The notes under the pieces: generated by a model
Told to the model about the DNA's origin: nothing
What the model saw: only the letters and a program-made list of their open reading frames with translations
The model's database searches: none
Shown here: in pieces, positions 1 through 7,326 of the stretch
Layout: each line of letters begins with the position of its first letter
Numbering within the stretch: the first letter of the stretch is position 1
Origin: Ruminococcus callidus
GTDB taxonomy: Bacteria; Bacillota; Clostridia; Oscillospirales; Ruminococcaceae
DNA length: 62,387 nt
Assembly (NCBI RefSeq): GCF_020709055.1
Contig: NZ_JAJFCK010000017.1
Coordinates: forward strand, 1 to 62,387
Direction of reading: 5' to 3'
Made by a program: the position numbers and the translations under genes

Positions 1-55
1 TCTGCAAAAAAATTTGCTCGAAAATCCGCATATATTTCCTATGAACACAAGCTCT
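1..55 (-). repeat. Partial copy of inverted-repeat-ended element
   Basis: These 55 bases are the reverse complement of 14370-14424 with one mismatch. They end at 38-55 with the same 18-base terminal repeat that bounds the complete copy at 14370-14531. The copy is cut by the window edge, so its other end is not visible. It lies upstream of rpoD and has no coding potential. It looks like a MITE-like or other dispersed non-coding repeat. Confidence 0.85.
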
Positions 56-58
56 GAG

Positions 59-112
59 AACCTGTCTTCACAGATGTACGCATGTGCCTTGTGAAGACGT
101 GCTCTAAACTTT
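59..112. repeat. Short dispersed hairpin repeat, copy 1
   Basis: A hairpin with arms GTCTTCACA (64-72) and TGTGAAGAC (90-98), and flanks that match the copy at 6373-6424 in the opposite orientation. The arms and the outer GAACCT/AGGTTC side are conserved, while the loop sequence differs. It directly abuts the larger element at 1-55. It could act as a transcript-end hairpin or a REP-like repeat. No T-tract follows, so a simple terminator role is doubtful. Confidence 0.6.
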
Positions 113-172
113 CAAAAACCAATCTGCCCAGCTGTCCGAAAACAGACAGTACCAAGAAAGGATGGCAATGCT

Positions 173-1246
173 ATGGAACAGAAAAAGATGACAATCGAAG
201 CACTGCTGGAAAAAGGAAAAACAACCGGAAAGCTCTCTGAAAAAGAGGTCTTTGATGTTCTGGAGGAACAGGACTTTGATCTGGAACAGTTTCTCGGCAG
301 ATGTGAACAGCTGAACATTGAGATCATCAACGACAATTCAGAAAACCCTTCCTTTCATGACACGGACGAAAATCTAAATGTGGATGATTTGGAATCCTCC
401 CTCTCCACAGACGGCATTGCCATTGATGACCCCGTCAAGATCTACCTCAAGGAGATCGGCCGTGTTCCCCTGCTGTCCATGGAGGAGGAAAAGCAGCTGG
501 CAGAGCGCATGGCACAGGGCGACACCAATGCCAAAAAGCGTCTTTGCGAGGCAAACCTCCGTCTGGTGGTCAGCATCGCCAAAAAGTTCGTGGGACGTGG
601 TATGCAGTTTCTGGATCTGATTCAGGAGGGCAACCTCGGTTTGCTGAAAGCTGTGGAAAAGTTCGACTATAACAAGGGGTTCAAGTTCTCTACCTATGCT
701 ACTTGGTGGATTCGGCAGGCCATCACCCGTGCCATTGCCGATCAGGCGAGAACCATCCGCATTCCGGTGCACATGGTGGAGACCATCACCAAGGTGAAAA
801 AGGCATCCAGCCAGCTGCTCCATGAAACCGGACATGACCCGACCACGGAGGAGATCGCAGAGCGTTTGGAAATGCCGGTGGAGCGGATTCAGGAGATCAT
901 CCGCATTGCACAGGATCCGGTTTCTCTGGAAACGCCAATCGGCGAGGAAGAGGACAGCCATCTGGGCGATTTCATTCAGGATGACGATGCTCCGGCTCCG
1001 GCAGATGCCGCTTCGCTCATGCTTCTCAAGGAACAGCTGAACGAGGTGCTCTCCACATTGAGTGATCGGGAAGCAAGAGTGCTTCGCCTGCGATTCGGTC
1101 TGGAGGACGGTCGTGCACGCACGCTGGAGGAAGTAGGCAAGGAATTTGACGTCACCAGAGAGCGCATCCGGCAGATCGAGGCAAAGGCACTGCGGAAACT
1201 CCGTCACCCCAGCCGCAGCAAAAAGGTCAAGGATTTTCTGGACTAA
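173..1246 (+). CDS. rpoD: Primary RNA polymerase sigma factor RpoD (SigA)
   Basis: This is the housekeeping sigma-70 factor that directs RNA polymerase to most promoters. The 357 residues carry an N-terminal region 1.1-like segment (about 1-60), region 1.2 (around the [12 protein letters not shown] motif), regions 2.1-2.4 including [13 protein letters not shown] for -10 recognition, region 3, and region 4.2 with a helix-turn-helix ([20 protein letters not shown]) for -35 recognition. The length is typical of short Firmicute SigA proteins without the large region-1 insert. The ATG at 173 follows an AAGAAAGG ribosome binding site. Its stop overlaps the stop of the convergent yqfD gene. The many TTGACN-17-TATAAT promoters in the window fit this factor. 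Confidence 0.98.
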   Translation: MEQKKMTIEALLEKGKTTGKLSEKEVFDVLEEQDFDLEQFLGRCEQLNIEIINDNSENPSFHDTDENLNVDDLESSLSTDGIAIDDPVKIYLKEIGRVPLLSMEEEKQLAERMAQGDTNAKKRLCEANLRLVVSIAKKFVGRGMQFLDLIQEGNLGLLKAVEKFDYNKGFKFSTYATWWIRQAITRAIADQARTIRIPVHMVETITKVKKASSQLLHETGHDPTTEEIAERLEMPVERIQEIIRIAQDPVSLETPIGEEEDSHLGDFIQDDDAPAPADAASLMLLKEQLNEVLSTLSDREARVLRLRFGLEDGRARTLEEVGKEFDVTRERIRQIEAKALRKLRHPSRSKKVKDFLD

Positions 1247-2409
1247 TCCTGTAGGTACAGCTCCTGCTGTCTTCCAATTTCGCCCTGTAACGTATAAGTA
1301 ATTTCCCATTGCAGACCGCTTTCTGTTTCGAGAGCGGTCTTTTTTTGGTCTAGCACCACGACATCCTGCAAAAAATTTGCCTCATAGCGCTGCTTTTGTT
1401 CCGCCAGATTCTGCTCTGCCTCCTCCGGCGTGAATTCCAGTGTGTGTGTGCGGCAGGCGGTGTATGTTTCTTCATAAACACCAATAGGCAGTTCCTGCCC
1501 CAGCAGAGAAAACCAGTGTGTGGACGCTGTTTTCACATAGTCCGCATAGGGATTCTCCGTCGTCCCCAGCGGAATATGCCATGTAAACAAATCCAGATAC
1601 CGGCAGATCGTCTGATCCGCAGCAGGCGCTCGCTGCTGCTGCACGAAATCACAGGAAAAGACCTCCGTCTGTTCGTAAATACCCTCCACCTGTCCCATTG
1701 CATGGCGGATGAACACGTGCCCAAACTCATCGCCCCACACACCGCTGATGAGGAGATCCCCCTTTCGCACCAGATCTCCTGTCAGACGCTTTACCTGTCC
1801 GGACTGGACGGTGAAAGACACGATCTGCGCATCTCTCTCGGCAACCACATTGCAGGGGACACGTGATCGCAGCATCTCCGGCTGCGGTGTCGCCTCCATC
1901 ACCTCCACCACAAGCCGGTTGCCCGTGTGCCGAATGCCAACCCATGCCAGCGATTCGATTCCGGCACGCAGATGGTGTTCGCAGTTGGCGAGATCAAGAG
2001 ACGGAATCCAGCTGCCACGCTGCACATTATCCTCCTGTAAAACTGCCAGAATTTCCTGCTCTGACACAGTTTCATTTCCGATGACGTCTATGGTCATGAT
2101 GATATTCGAACCGTAGAACAAAAGCCCAGCAACCAGCAGAAGTCCCGCAGGAATGCCAAAGCGAAACCGGTAGCGATGGAGAAAATACCGCAGCGTTTTC
2201 TGGGGCGTGATTTGTAGGGTGACACCATATTGTTCCGCCAGCGCCTGCACCGGTTTTCGTGCTTTTTCATAGATATAGAACCGGTAGGAGTTCCCACGGC
2301 ACTGCTGTTTTCGGCAGCAGATTCCCGTCGATTGCATGGCGTTCAGAAACGAATAGAGCTTACCGCCGCTTGCAATGATCTGAAGATCACCGTGCAGCTG
2401 CCGTCCCAT
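1243..2409 (-). CDS. yqfD: Sporulation protein YqfD
   Basis: This is a membrane-anchored protein of the YqfD family, required for sporulation in Bacillus and expressed in the mother cell. The 388 residues show a cytoplasmic N-terminal part (about 1-90), one hydrophobic segment around residues 91-112 ([14 protein letters not shown]), and a long extracytoplasmic part with a POTRA-like beginning ([15 protein letters not shown]). The ATG at 2409 has AAAGGAGG six bases upstream. It overlaps the 3' end of yqfC by 23 bases, so the two genes are translated as a pair. Its last bases overlap the stop of rpoD, which runs toward it. The molecular function is not known. Confidence 0.9.
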   Translation of the reverse strand: MGRQLHGDLQIIASGGKLYSFLNAMQSTGICCRKQQCRGNSYRFYIYEKARKPVQALAEQYGVTLQITPQKTLRYFLHRYRFRFGIPAGLLLVAGLLFYGSNIIMTIDVIGNETVSEQEILAVLQEDNVQRGSWIPSLDLANCEHHLRAGIESLAWVGIRHTGNRLVVEVMEATPQPEMLRSRVPCNVVAERDAQIVSFTVQSGQVKRLTGDLVRKGDLLISGVWGDEFGHVFIRHAMGQVEGIYEQTEVFSCDFVQQQRAPAADQTICRYLDLFTWHIPLGTTENPYADYVKTASTHWFSLLGQELPIGVYEETYTACRTHTLEFTPEEAEQNLAEQKQRYEANFLQDVVVLDQKKTALETESGLQWEITYTLQGEIGRQQELYLQD

Positions 2410-2677
2410 GCCTGCCTCCTTTCAGCGTCAGGGAAATTGACTGGATTTCCCCATGAATCCACAGGCACTCCGGCGTACGGCTGTCTGCCTCCAGATTGCG
2501 CCCCCAGATTTCTAAAATCAGTTCCGTCGTCTGCACCACAATGCGAATCTCGTTGTATTCCAGCACTTTGCGGCAATTCTCAAGTTTTAGCTCCCGATTG
2601 CCGCAGAGCTGCAAATAGGTTTCCAAGCCCAGCAGATTCCTACTGATCTCGGCAGCGTGTTCTCGCAGTTTTCTCAT
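2387..2677 (-). CDS. yqfC: Sporulation protein YqfC
   Basis: A 96-residue member of the YabP/YqfC family, small beta-rich sporulation proteins made in the mother cell. The family pattern is visible as an internal NCRKVLEYNEIRIVV stretch followed by ILEIWGRNLE and a predicted beta strand near the end. The ATG at 2677 is preferred to the GTG at 2686 because the GAGGTG ribosome binding site lies six bases before it and overlaps the GTG. It is the first gene of a yqfC-yqfD pair, the arrangement seen in Bacillus and Clostridia, and a sigma-E-like promoter lies just upstream. Confidence 0.88.
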   Translation of the reverse strand: MRKLREHAAEISRNLLGLETYLQLCGNRELKLENCRKVLEYNEIRIVVQTTELILEIWGRNLEADSRTPECLWIHGEIQSISLTLKGGRHGTAAAR

Positions 2678-2695
2678 TCCGTTCACCTCACAGCT

Positions 2696-2725
2696 AACCT
2701 ATGCCATTCCCGAAGAAAATAGCAC
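2696..2725 (-). promoter_or_regulatory. Possible sigma-E promoter of yqfCD
   Basis: On the minus strand, GTGCTATT (2718-2725) and CATAGGTT (2696-2703) are separated by 14 bases. The Bacillus sigma-E consensus is close to GTCATATT and CATACAAT, and yqfCD is a sigma-E operon there. The -10 match is partial (CATA core), so the call rests mainly on position and known family regulation. Confidence 0.4.
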
Positions 2726-2798
2726 CGCACGGCAACTCAAACCGCAGCAGCGCATATCCTGAAAGGAAATCCCATCAAATTCTTTTGGAGGTATTGTT

Positions 2799-3914
2799 AT
2801 GTCTGCAAAAACAAAGCAGCTGCCAATGGGTTCCGTGCTGCTGCTCTTTCTCCTGCTCTTTTGCTGCGTCGCCTTTGCCACCGGCATCCGTCAAGAAATG
2901 CTGGATGCTGCGGTTCGCTGTTTTACGGTAGTGATTCCGTCTCTCTACGCCATGATGATTCTGACACAGCTGCTCACTGCCACCGAAATCTGGCGCATTC
3001 TGGGAAAGCCGTTTCGCTGGATTGCACCGCATATCTTTCACATGCCAGAGGGCTGTTTTGCTTTGTTTCTGCTGAGCCAGTTTGCCGGATATCCGGTGGG
3101 CGCTTCTATCCTGCGAACACTCTACGAGAACCGAACTCTCTCCAGACAGAACGCTGCCGAACTCTGCTGTGTCTGTTACGGCGGCGGTCCGGCTTTTCTG
3201 CTGGGGATTCTAGGAGAATTTCCGCAGCGTGTCCCCTGCTTCTGGCTGATTTTCTGTGCCAATCTGCTCGCCAACTTACTCCTCGCTGCGATACTCTTTT
3301 TCCGGCATCCGGTACAGATGCAGAGCACTGCAATCCGCCCGATTCGCAAAATCACACCGGAGCTACTCATCGCCAGCACCAACAACGCCGGAAAACTTCT
3401 ATTGAAACTCTGCGGGATCATCCTCTGTTTTTCCGCACTCTGCGGGATTCTGGAGGAGAGCGGTGCATTTCACAGCATCGCCATGCTCTCCGGACAGCGC
3501 CTGCCCTTTTCCCCTGTCTGGATTCTGAAAAGTCTACTGGAAATCAGCTATGCGTCGCAGCTCTCCCTGCCGTTTTGCTGGTATCTCCCAATGCTGGCAG
3601 CACTCCTCTCCTTTGGCGGATGCTGTGTGTGCATGCAGATTCGTGCAGCTGGCGGAGACCTCATCTCCCTATCCCGATTTTTTCTGATACGGCTTTTGGC
3701 AGCAGTGCTCTCCGGCACATTCTGCCGCATTGGCATGTGCTGGATTCCCTGGAAAAATGCCGAGGCATTTCAGATGGTATCGGCTCCGGCAGCAGCCGGC
3801 TTCCACAAGGGCACATTTTTCCCCGTCTGCATGCTGCTGATTATGACAGGGCTGCTGCTGCAGGAAACCGACCGGCGCAAGCCGCTCTCAAAAACGAAAA
3901 AAATCGGCGTTTGA
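2799..3914 (+). CDS. ylbJ: YlbJ-like sporulation integral membrane protein
   Basis: A 371-residue multi-pass membrane protein that resembles YlbJ, a sporulation protein with nucleoside-transporter gate (Gate domain) repeats. There are about eight hydrophobic segments. The family-typical SQFAGYPVGAS motif (about residues 92-102) is followed by a CYGGGPAFLLG motif. The ATG at 2799 has GGAGG eight bases upstream. It is transcribed away from yqfCD. In Bacillus ylbJ is a sigma-E gene needed for spore integrity. No transported substrate can be inferred. Confidence 0.8.
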   Translation: MSAKTKQLPMGSVLLLFLLLFCCVAFATGIRQEMLDAAVRCFTVVIPSLYAMMILTQLLTATEIWRILGKPFRWIAPHIFHMPEGCFALFLLSQFAGYPVGASILRTLYENRTLSRQNAAELCCVCYGGGPAFLLGILGEFPQRVPCFWLIFCANLLANLLLAAILFFRHPVQMQSTAIRPIRKITPELLIASTNNAGKLLLKLCGIILCFSALCGILEESGAFHSIAMLSGQRLPFSPVWILKSLLEISYASQLSLPFCWYLPMLAALLSFGGCCVCMQIRAAGGDLISLSRFFLIRLLAAVLSGTFCRIGMCWIPWKNAEAFQMVSAPAAAGFHKGTFFPVCMLLIMTGLLLQETDRRKPLSKTKKIGV

Positions 3915-3930
3915 TTTTTTCCGAATTTTC

Positions 3931-3959
3931 TTGACTTTTTTGTGGAAATACACTATAAT
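3931..3959 (+). promoter_or_regulatory. Sigma-A promoter of the GH5 cellulase gene
   Basis: TTGACT (3931-3936), 17-base spacer, TATAAT (3954-3959). The start codon at 4029 lies about 70 bases downstream. The near-consensus boxes suggest strong transcription. Confidence 0.85.
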
Positions 3960-4028
3960 AAAAAGAAGAATAATTCTGTGCAATTTGCGGTGCATGCCGC
4001 AGCTTTTCAGAAAGGGGATTTTTCAATC

Positions 4029-5885
4029 ATGAAATTGCGCAAAACTTTAGTTGCACTTGCTGCCGCAGGTGTGATGTCGCTCTCCTGCCTCTCGACCAGT
4101 CTTCCGGCGATTCCGGCAAGTCTGTCAGCGGCAGCTGCTGATGACAACAATGACGACTGGCTTCACGCAGTGGGCAGCCGTCTGTACGACTCGGAGGGAC
4201 ACGAGGTATGGCTCACCGGTGCCAACTGGTTCGGCTTCAATTGTACCGAGAACTGTGCCCACGGACTCTATGCCACTGATATTGACAAGTTCCTGCAAAC
4301 CGTCGGCAACCACGGCATCAATCTGATCCGTATGCCAATTTCCACCGAGCTGCTGGTTTCGTGGATGAATGGCTCGCCGGATCCTGTCAGCTCCGTCAAC
4401 GCCGGCTATGAACCGCCGAAGGATGTGGTTGGAGAAGACGGTACCGTTACCAAAGCAGGAACTTACGTCAACACCAACAAAGATTTCGTCATGGAGGACG
4501 GTAAAACTCTAAAAAACAGCATGGAGATCTTCGATGTCATCATGCAGAAAATGAAGGAATACGGGCTGAAAGTCATGATCGACGTTCACAGTCCGGCAGA
4601 ACACAACTCCGGCCACAACTACAATCTGTGGTACTACACCTCCGCTGCATCGGACGGTGACACCATGGCAATCGGCGCAGCTTCTGGTGAGAAGATCACA
4701 TGGGACATGTGGAAGGACTCGGTGACCTGGCTTGCTAAGAAATACAGCAACGACGATACCATCATTGGCTATGACCTGAAAAACGAACCCCACGGAAAGC
4801 GTGGCTACAGCGGCTCTAAGTGTCCGGAGGACATTGCAAAGTGGGACGACTCCACCGATCAGAACAACTGGGCATATTCTGCAACCGAATGCGGTAACTC
4901 CATTCTGGATGTGAACCCCAATGCGCTGATCTTTATCGAGGGCGTTGAGCAGTACCCCAAGACTGAAAAGGGCTACACCTATGACACCGCAGACATCTGG
5001 CAGGCTCCGGCAGACCAGTCGCCATGGTACGGCGCATGGTGGGGCGGTAACCTCCGTGGTGTCAAGGACTACCCCATCGACTTTGGCTCCAGCTCCAGAA
5101 ACAGCCAGATCGTCTACTCCCCGCATGACTACGGTCCCTCTGTCTACAACCAGACCTGGTTCGACAAGGATTTCACCACACAAACCCTGCTGGACGACTA
5201 CTGGTACGACACATGGGCATACATCAACGATAAGGAAATCGCACCGCTGCTGATCGGTGAGTGGGGCGGTCATATGGACGGCGGAAAGAACCAGAAATGG
5301 ATGGAGCTGCTCCGTGACTACATGATCGAAAACCACATCAACCATACTTTCTGGTGCCTGAACCCCAACTCCGGCGATACCGGCGGACTTTTGGGCTACG
5401 ACTTCTCCACATGGGATGATGACAAGTATAGTCTGTTTGAACCGTCCCTGTGGCAGACACAAAAGACAGAAAAATACATCAGTCTGGATCATGAGCGTGC
5501 ACTGGGTACTGGCAGCACCAGCATTTCCCTCGGCGACTTCTACAAGTCCTATGCATCCACAGAGGGCAGCAATCTGGACGGCGGTACGGTCTGGAACGGA
5601 AAATCTGATCCGATCACAACCGGCGCAACCACAACCTCCGGAAACACCACTACCACCACTTCTACTTCCGCCGCACCGTCTGCCGTTACCGGCGACATCA
5701 ACAAGGACGGCAAGGTGACCAGTGCGGATATGGTACAGCTTGCAAAATATCTGCTGCGGGAAAAGACAAACAGCGGAATGGACTTCAAGGCTGGCGATGT
5801 CAACGGCGATGGCGTTCTGAACGGACTGGATCTCGTACTCTATAAGCAGTTCCTCGCCGGCACGATCACCAACTTCCCGAAGTGA
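4029..5885 (+). CDS. Secreted GH5 cellulase with C-terminal dockerin
   Basis: An extracellular endo-beta-1,4-glucanase-type enzyme of glycoside hydrolase family 5, built to attach to a cellulosome. The order is: signal peptide (1-36, cleavage near AAAAD), GH5 catalytic domain (about 40-520) with acid/base Glu253 in DLKNEPHG and nucleophile Glu411 in LLIGEWGG, a Thr/Ser-rich linker (about 535-560), and a two-repeat dockerin (about 556-618) whose calcium loops read [12 protein letters not shown] and [12 protein letters not shown]. The ATG at 4029 is chosen because the signal peptide begins there and AGAAAGGGG precedes it. It has its own strong promoter. The dCMP deaminase gene starts nine bases after its stop. 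The substrate could be cellulose or a related beta-glucan. Confidence 0.93.
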   Translation: MKLRKTLVALAAAGVMSLSCLSTSLPAIPASLSAAAADDNNDDWLHAVGSRLYDSEGHEVWLTGANWFGFNCTENCAHGLYATDIDKFLQTVGNHGINLIRMPISTELLVSWMNGSPDPVSSVNAGYEPPKDVVGEDGTVTKAGTYVNTNKDFVMEDGKTLKNSMEIFDVIMQKMKEYGLKVMIDVHSPAEHNSGHNYNLWYYTSAASDGDTMAIGAASGEKITWDMWKDSVTWLAKKYSNDDTIIGYDLKNEPHGKRGYSGSKCPEDIAKWDDSTDQNNWAYSATECGNSILDVNPNALIFIEGVEQYPKTEKGYTYDTADIWQAPADQSPWYGAWWGGNLRGVKDYPIDFGSSSRNSQIVYSPHDYGPSVYNQTWFDKDFTTQTLLDDYWYDTWAYINDKEIAPLLIGEWGGHMDGGKNQKWMELLRDYMIENHINHTFWCLNPNSGDTGGLLGYDFSTWDDDKYSLFEPSLWQTQKTEKYISLDHERALGTGSTSISLGDFYKSYASTEGSNLDGGTVWNGKSDPITTGATTTSGNTTTTTSTSAAPSAVTGDINKDGKVTSADMVQLAKYLLREKTNSGMDFKAGDVNGDGVLNGLDLVLYKQFLAGTITNFPK

Positions 5886-5893
5886 GGCAAACC

Positions 5894-6373
5894 ATGAAGC
5901 GCAAAAACTATCTCTCGTGGGACGAGTATTTTATGGGCATTGCCCTGCTCTCTGCGGAGCGCAGCAAGGATGACCATACGCAGGTCGGCGCCTGCATTGT
6001 CAATCAGGAACACAAGATCGTTTCCGTTGGCTACAACGGCATGCCCACCGGCTGCAACGATGACGACATGCCGTGGGAACGGGAGGGCGAATTTTTGGAC
6101 ACCAAATATCCCTTTGTGTGTCACGCAGAACTCAACGCCATTCTCAACCGCAGCGCCGGAAGTTTGCAGGGATGCAGCCTTTATGTGACGCTTTTTCCCT
6201 GCAACGAGTGTGCAAAAGCCATCATTCAAAGCGGCATTCGGGAGATCATCTACTACGATGACAAGTATGCCGACTCCGATGCCACACGGGCTTCCCGCCG
6301 GATGTTCCTGCTCACCGGTGTTACATGCCGGCCCTATCATCACACAGAACGGGAAATGACCATCAAACTATAA
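5894..6373 (+). CDS. comEB: Deoxycytidylate (dCMP) deaminase
   Basis: A 159-residue cytosolic zinc enzyme that deaminates dCMP to dUMP, feeding thymidylate synthesis. It has the CHAELNAI motif (zinc His and catalytic Glu) and the PCNECAKAI motif (two zinc Cys). The early TQVGACIV and [12 protein letters not shown] segments are typical of the ComEB/dCMP deaminase family, including the residues that sense dCTP/dTTP. The ATG at 5894 is chosen over the GTG at 5882, which overlaps the cellulase stop codon. It is probably co-transcribed with the cellulase, although the two functions are unrelated, and a hairpin and terminator follow. Confidence 0.93.
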   Translation: MKRKNYLSWDEYFMGIALLSAERSKDDHTQVGACIVNQEHKIVSVGYNGMPTGCNDDDMPWEREGEFLDTKYPFVCHAELNAILNRSAGSLQGCSLYVTLFPCNECAKAIIQSGIREIIYYDDKYADSDATRASRRMFLLTGVTCRPYHHTEREMTIKL

Positions 6374-6424
6374 GGGCCCGTCTTCACAAGCGTATACAAG
6401 TGTCTTGTGAAGACAGGTTCTAAG
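6373..6424. repeat. Short dispersed hairpin repeat, copy 2
   Basis: A hairpin with perfect 11-base arms GTCTTCACAAG (6380-6390) and CTTGTGAAGAC (6404-6414), followed by AGGTTCT. The same arms and flank occur in inverted orientation at 59-112, with a different loop. It lies just after the dCMP deaminase stop and just before a separate terminator hairpin. Confidence 0.6.
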
Positions 6425-6441
6425 AATCTTTCTTCACAAAG

Positions 6442-6475
6442 GTGCTCTTCCAGACTTCTGGGAGAGCACTTTTTT
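6442..6475 (+). terminator. Rho-independent terminator after comEB
   Basis: The stem GTGCTCT-CCAGA pairs with TCTGG-AGAGCAC across a two-base loop, with one mismatched position, followed by a run of six T. It closes the cellulase-comEB transcript. Confidence 0.9.
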
Positions 6476-6533
6476 ATGGGAAGTCTCCCATTTTTCTTCC
6501 ATTCGATTTTTTTCAGTTTTTTTCAAAAATCCT

Positions 6534-6562
6534 TTGTCTTTTTCCTGAAAATATGATATAAT
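6534..6562 (+). promoter_or_regulatory. Sigma-A promoter of trmB
   Basis: TTGTCT (6534-6539), 17-base spacer, TATAAT (6557-6562). The trmB start codon is at 6618. The GH59-like gene overlaps the end of trmB and is probably read from the same promoter. Confidence 0.8.
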
Positions 6563-6617
6563 AAGAAGAGCATATCTTCAGATATCTGATTTATCAAAGA
6601 AAGGACGAATCGCACTC

Positions 6618-7325
6618 ATGCGTATCCGCTGTAAACCTTGGGCAAAGCCGGAATTGGAGGCGTGCCCGTTTTATATCACCGACCCGAAAACCTGCAAGGG
6701 ACGATGGGAAATGCAGTTTCCCAAAAAGCAGCCGCTGCGACTGGAACTGGGATGCGGAAAGGGTGGCTTTATTGCACAGGAAGCTCCCGCCAACCCTGAT
6801 TATAACTATGTCGCTATCGACATCAAAAACGAAATGCTGGTACTGGCAAAGCGAAAGCTGGAGGCAGCTTATGCGGAAAAAAATATTCCCATGGACAACA
6901 TCCGCATTTGCATTGACAACATTATGTATCTCTCCGCCTGTTTCGCCGAGACCGATCGAATCGACCGGATCTACATCAACTTCTGCAATCCCTGGCCACG
7001 CGGCAAGCACAAGAAGCGCCGTCTGACACATCCTCGCCAGCTGGTACAGTACCGGCAGATTCTGGACGGCGAGATCTGGTTCAAGACGGACGATGCCGGA
7101 TTGTTCGAGGACTCCCTGCAATATTTCCCGCAGGCTGGATTCCGCATTCGCACCATGACACGTGATCTGCACAAGGAGCCGGCGCTGTGTTATTTTGAAA
7201 CCGAGCATGAAAAGATGTTCACGGAGATGGGAAAACCCATCCATTTTCTGATTGCAGAGCCAGACCCTGACGTTCCTGCGGAGGCACTGCAGGAATGGAT
7301 GAATACTTACGAAAGGAATGGCTGA
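6618..7325 (+). CDS. trmB: tRNA (guanine-N7)-methyltransferase TrmB
   Basis: A 235-residue S-adenosylmethionine-dependent enzyme that makes m7G46 in the variable loop of tRNAs. The Rossmann-fold SAM motif is LELGCGKGGFI (about 40-50). YVAIDIKNEML follows as the ribose-binding acidic strand. The family-specific INFCNPWPRGKHKKRRL segment contains the catalytic region, and LVQYRQILDGEIWFKTDD follows. The ATG at 6618 has an AAAGGA site about 12 bases upstream. The next gene begins around its stop codon, giving a two-gene or three-gene transcript with the downstream glycosidase and regulator. Confidence 0.95.
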   Translation: MRIRCKPWAKPELEACPFYITDPKTCKGRWEMQFPKKQPLRLELGCGKGGFIAQEAPANPDYNYVAIDIKNEMLVLAKRKLEAAYAEKNIPMDNIRICIDNIMYLSACFAETDRIDRIYINFCNPWPRGKHKKRRLTHPRQLVQYRQILDGEIWFKTDDAGLFEDSLQYFPQAGFRIRTMTRDLHKEPALCYFETEHEKMFTEMGKPIHFLIAEPDPDVPAEALQEWMNTYERNG

Positions 7326-7326
7326 T

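Noticed and set aside
1243..1246. Overlapping stop codons of rpoD and yqfD as a functional feature
   Set aside because: Overlapping convergent ends are common in compact genomes, and no hairpin lies there.
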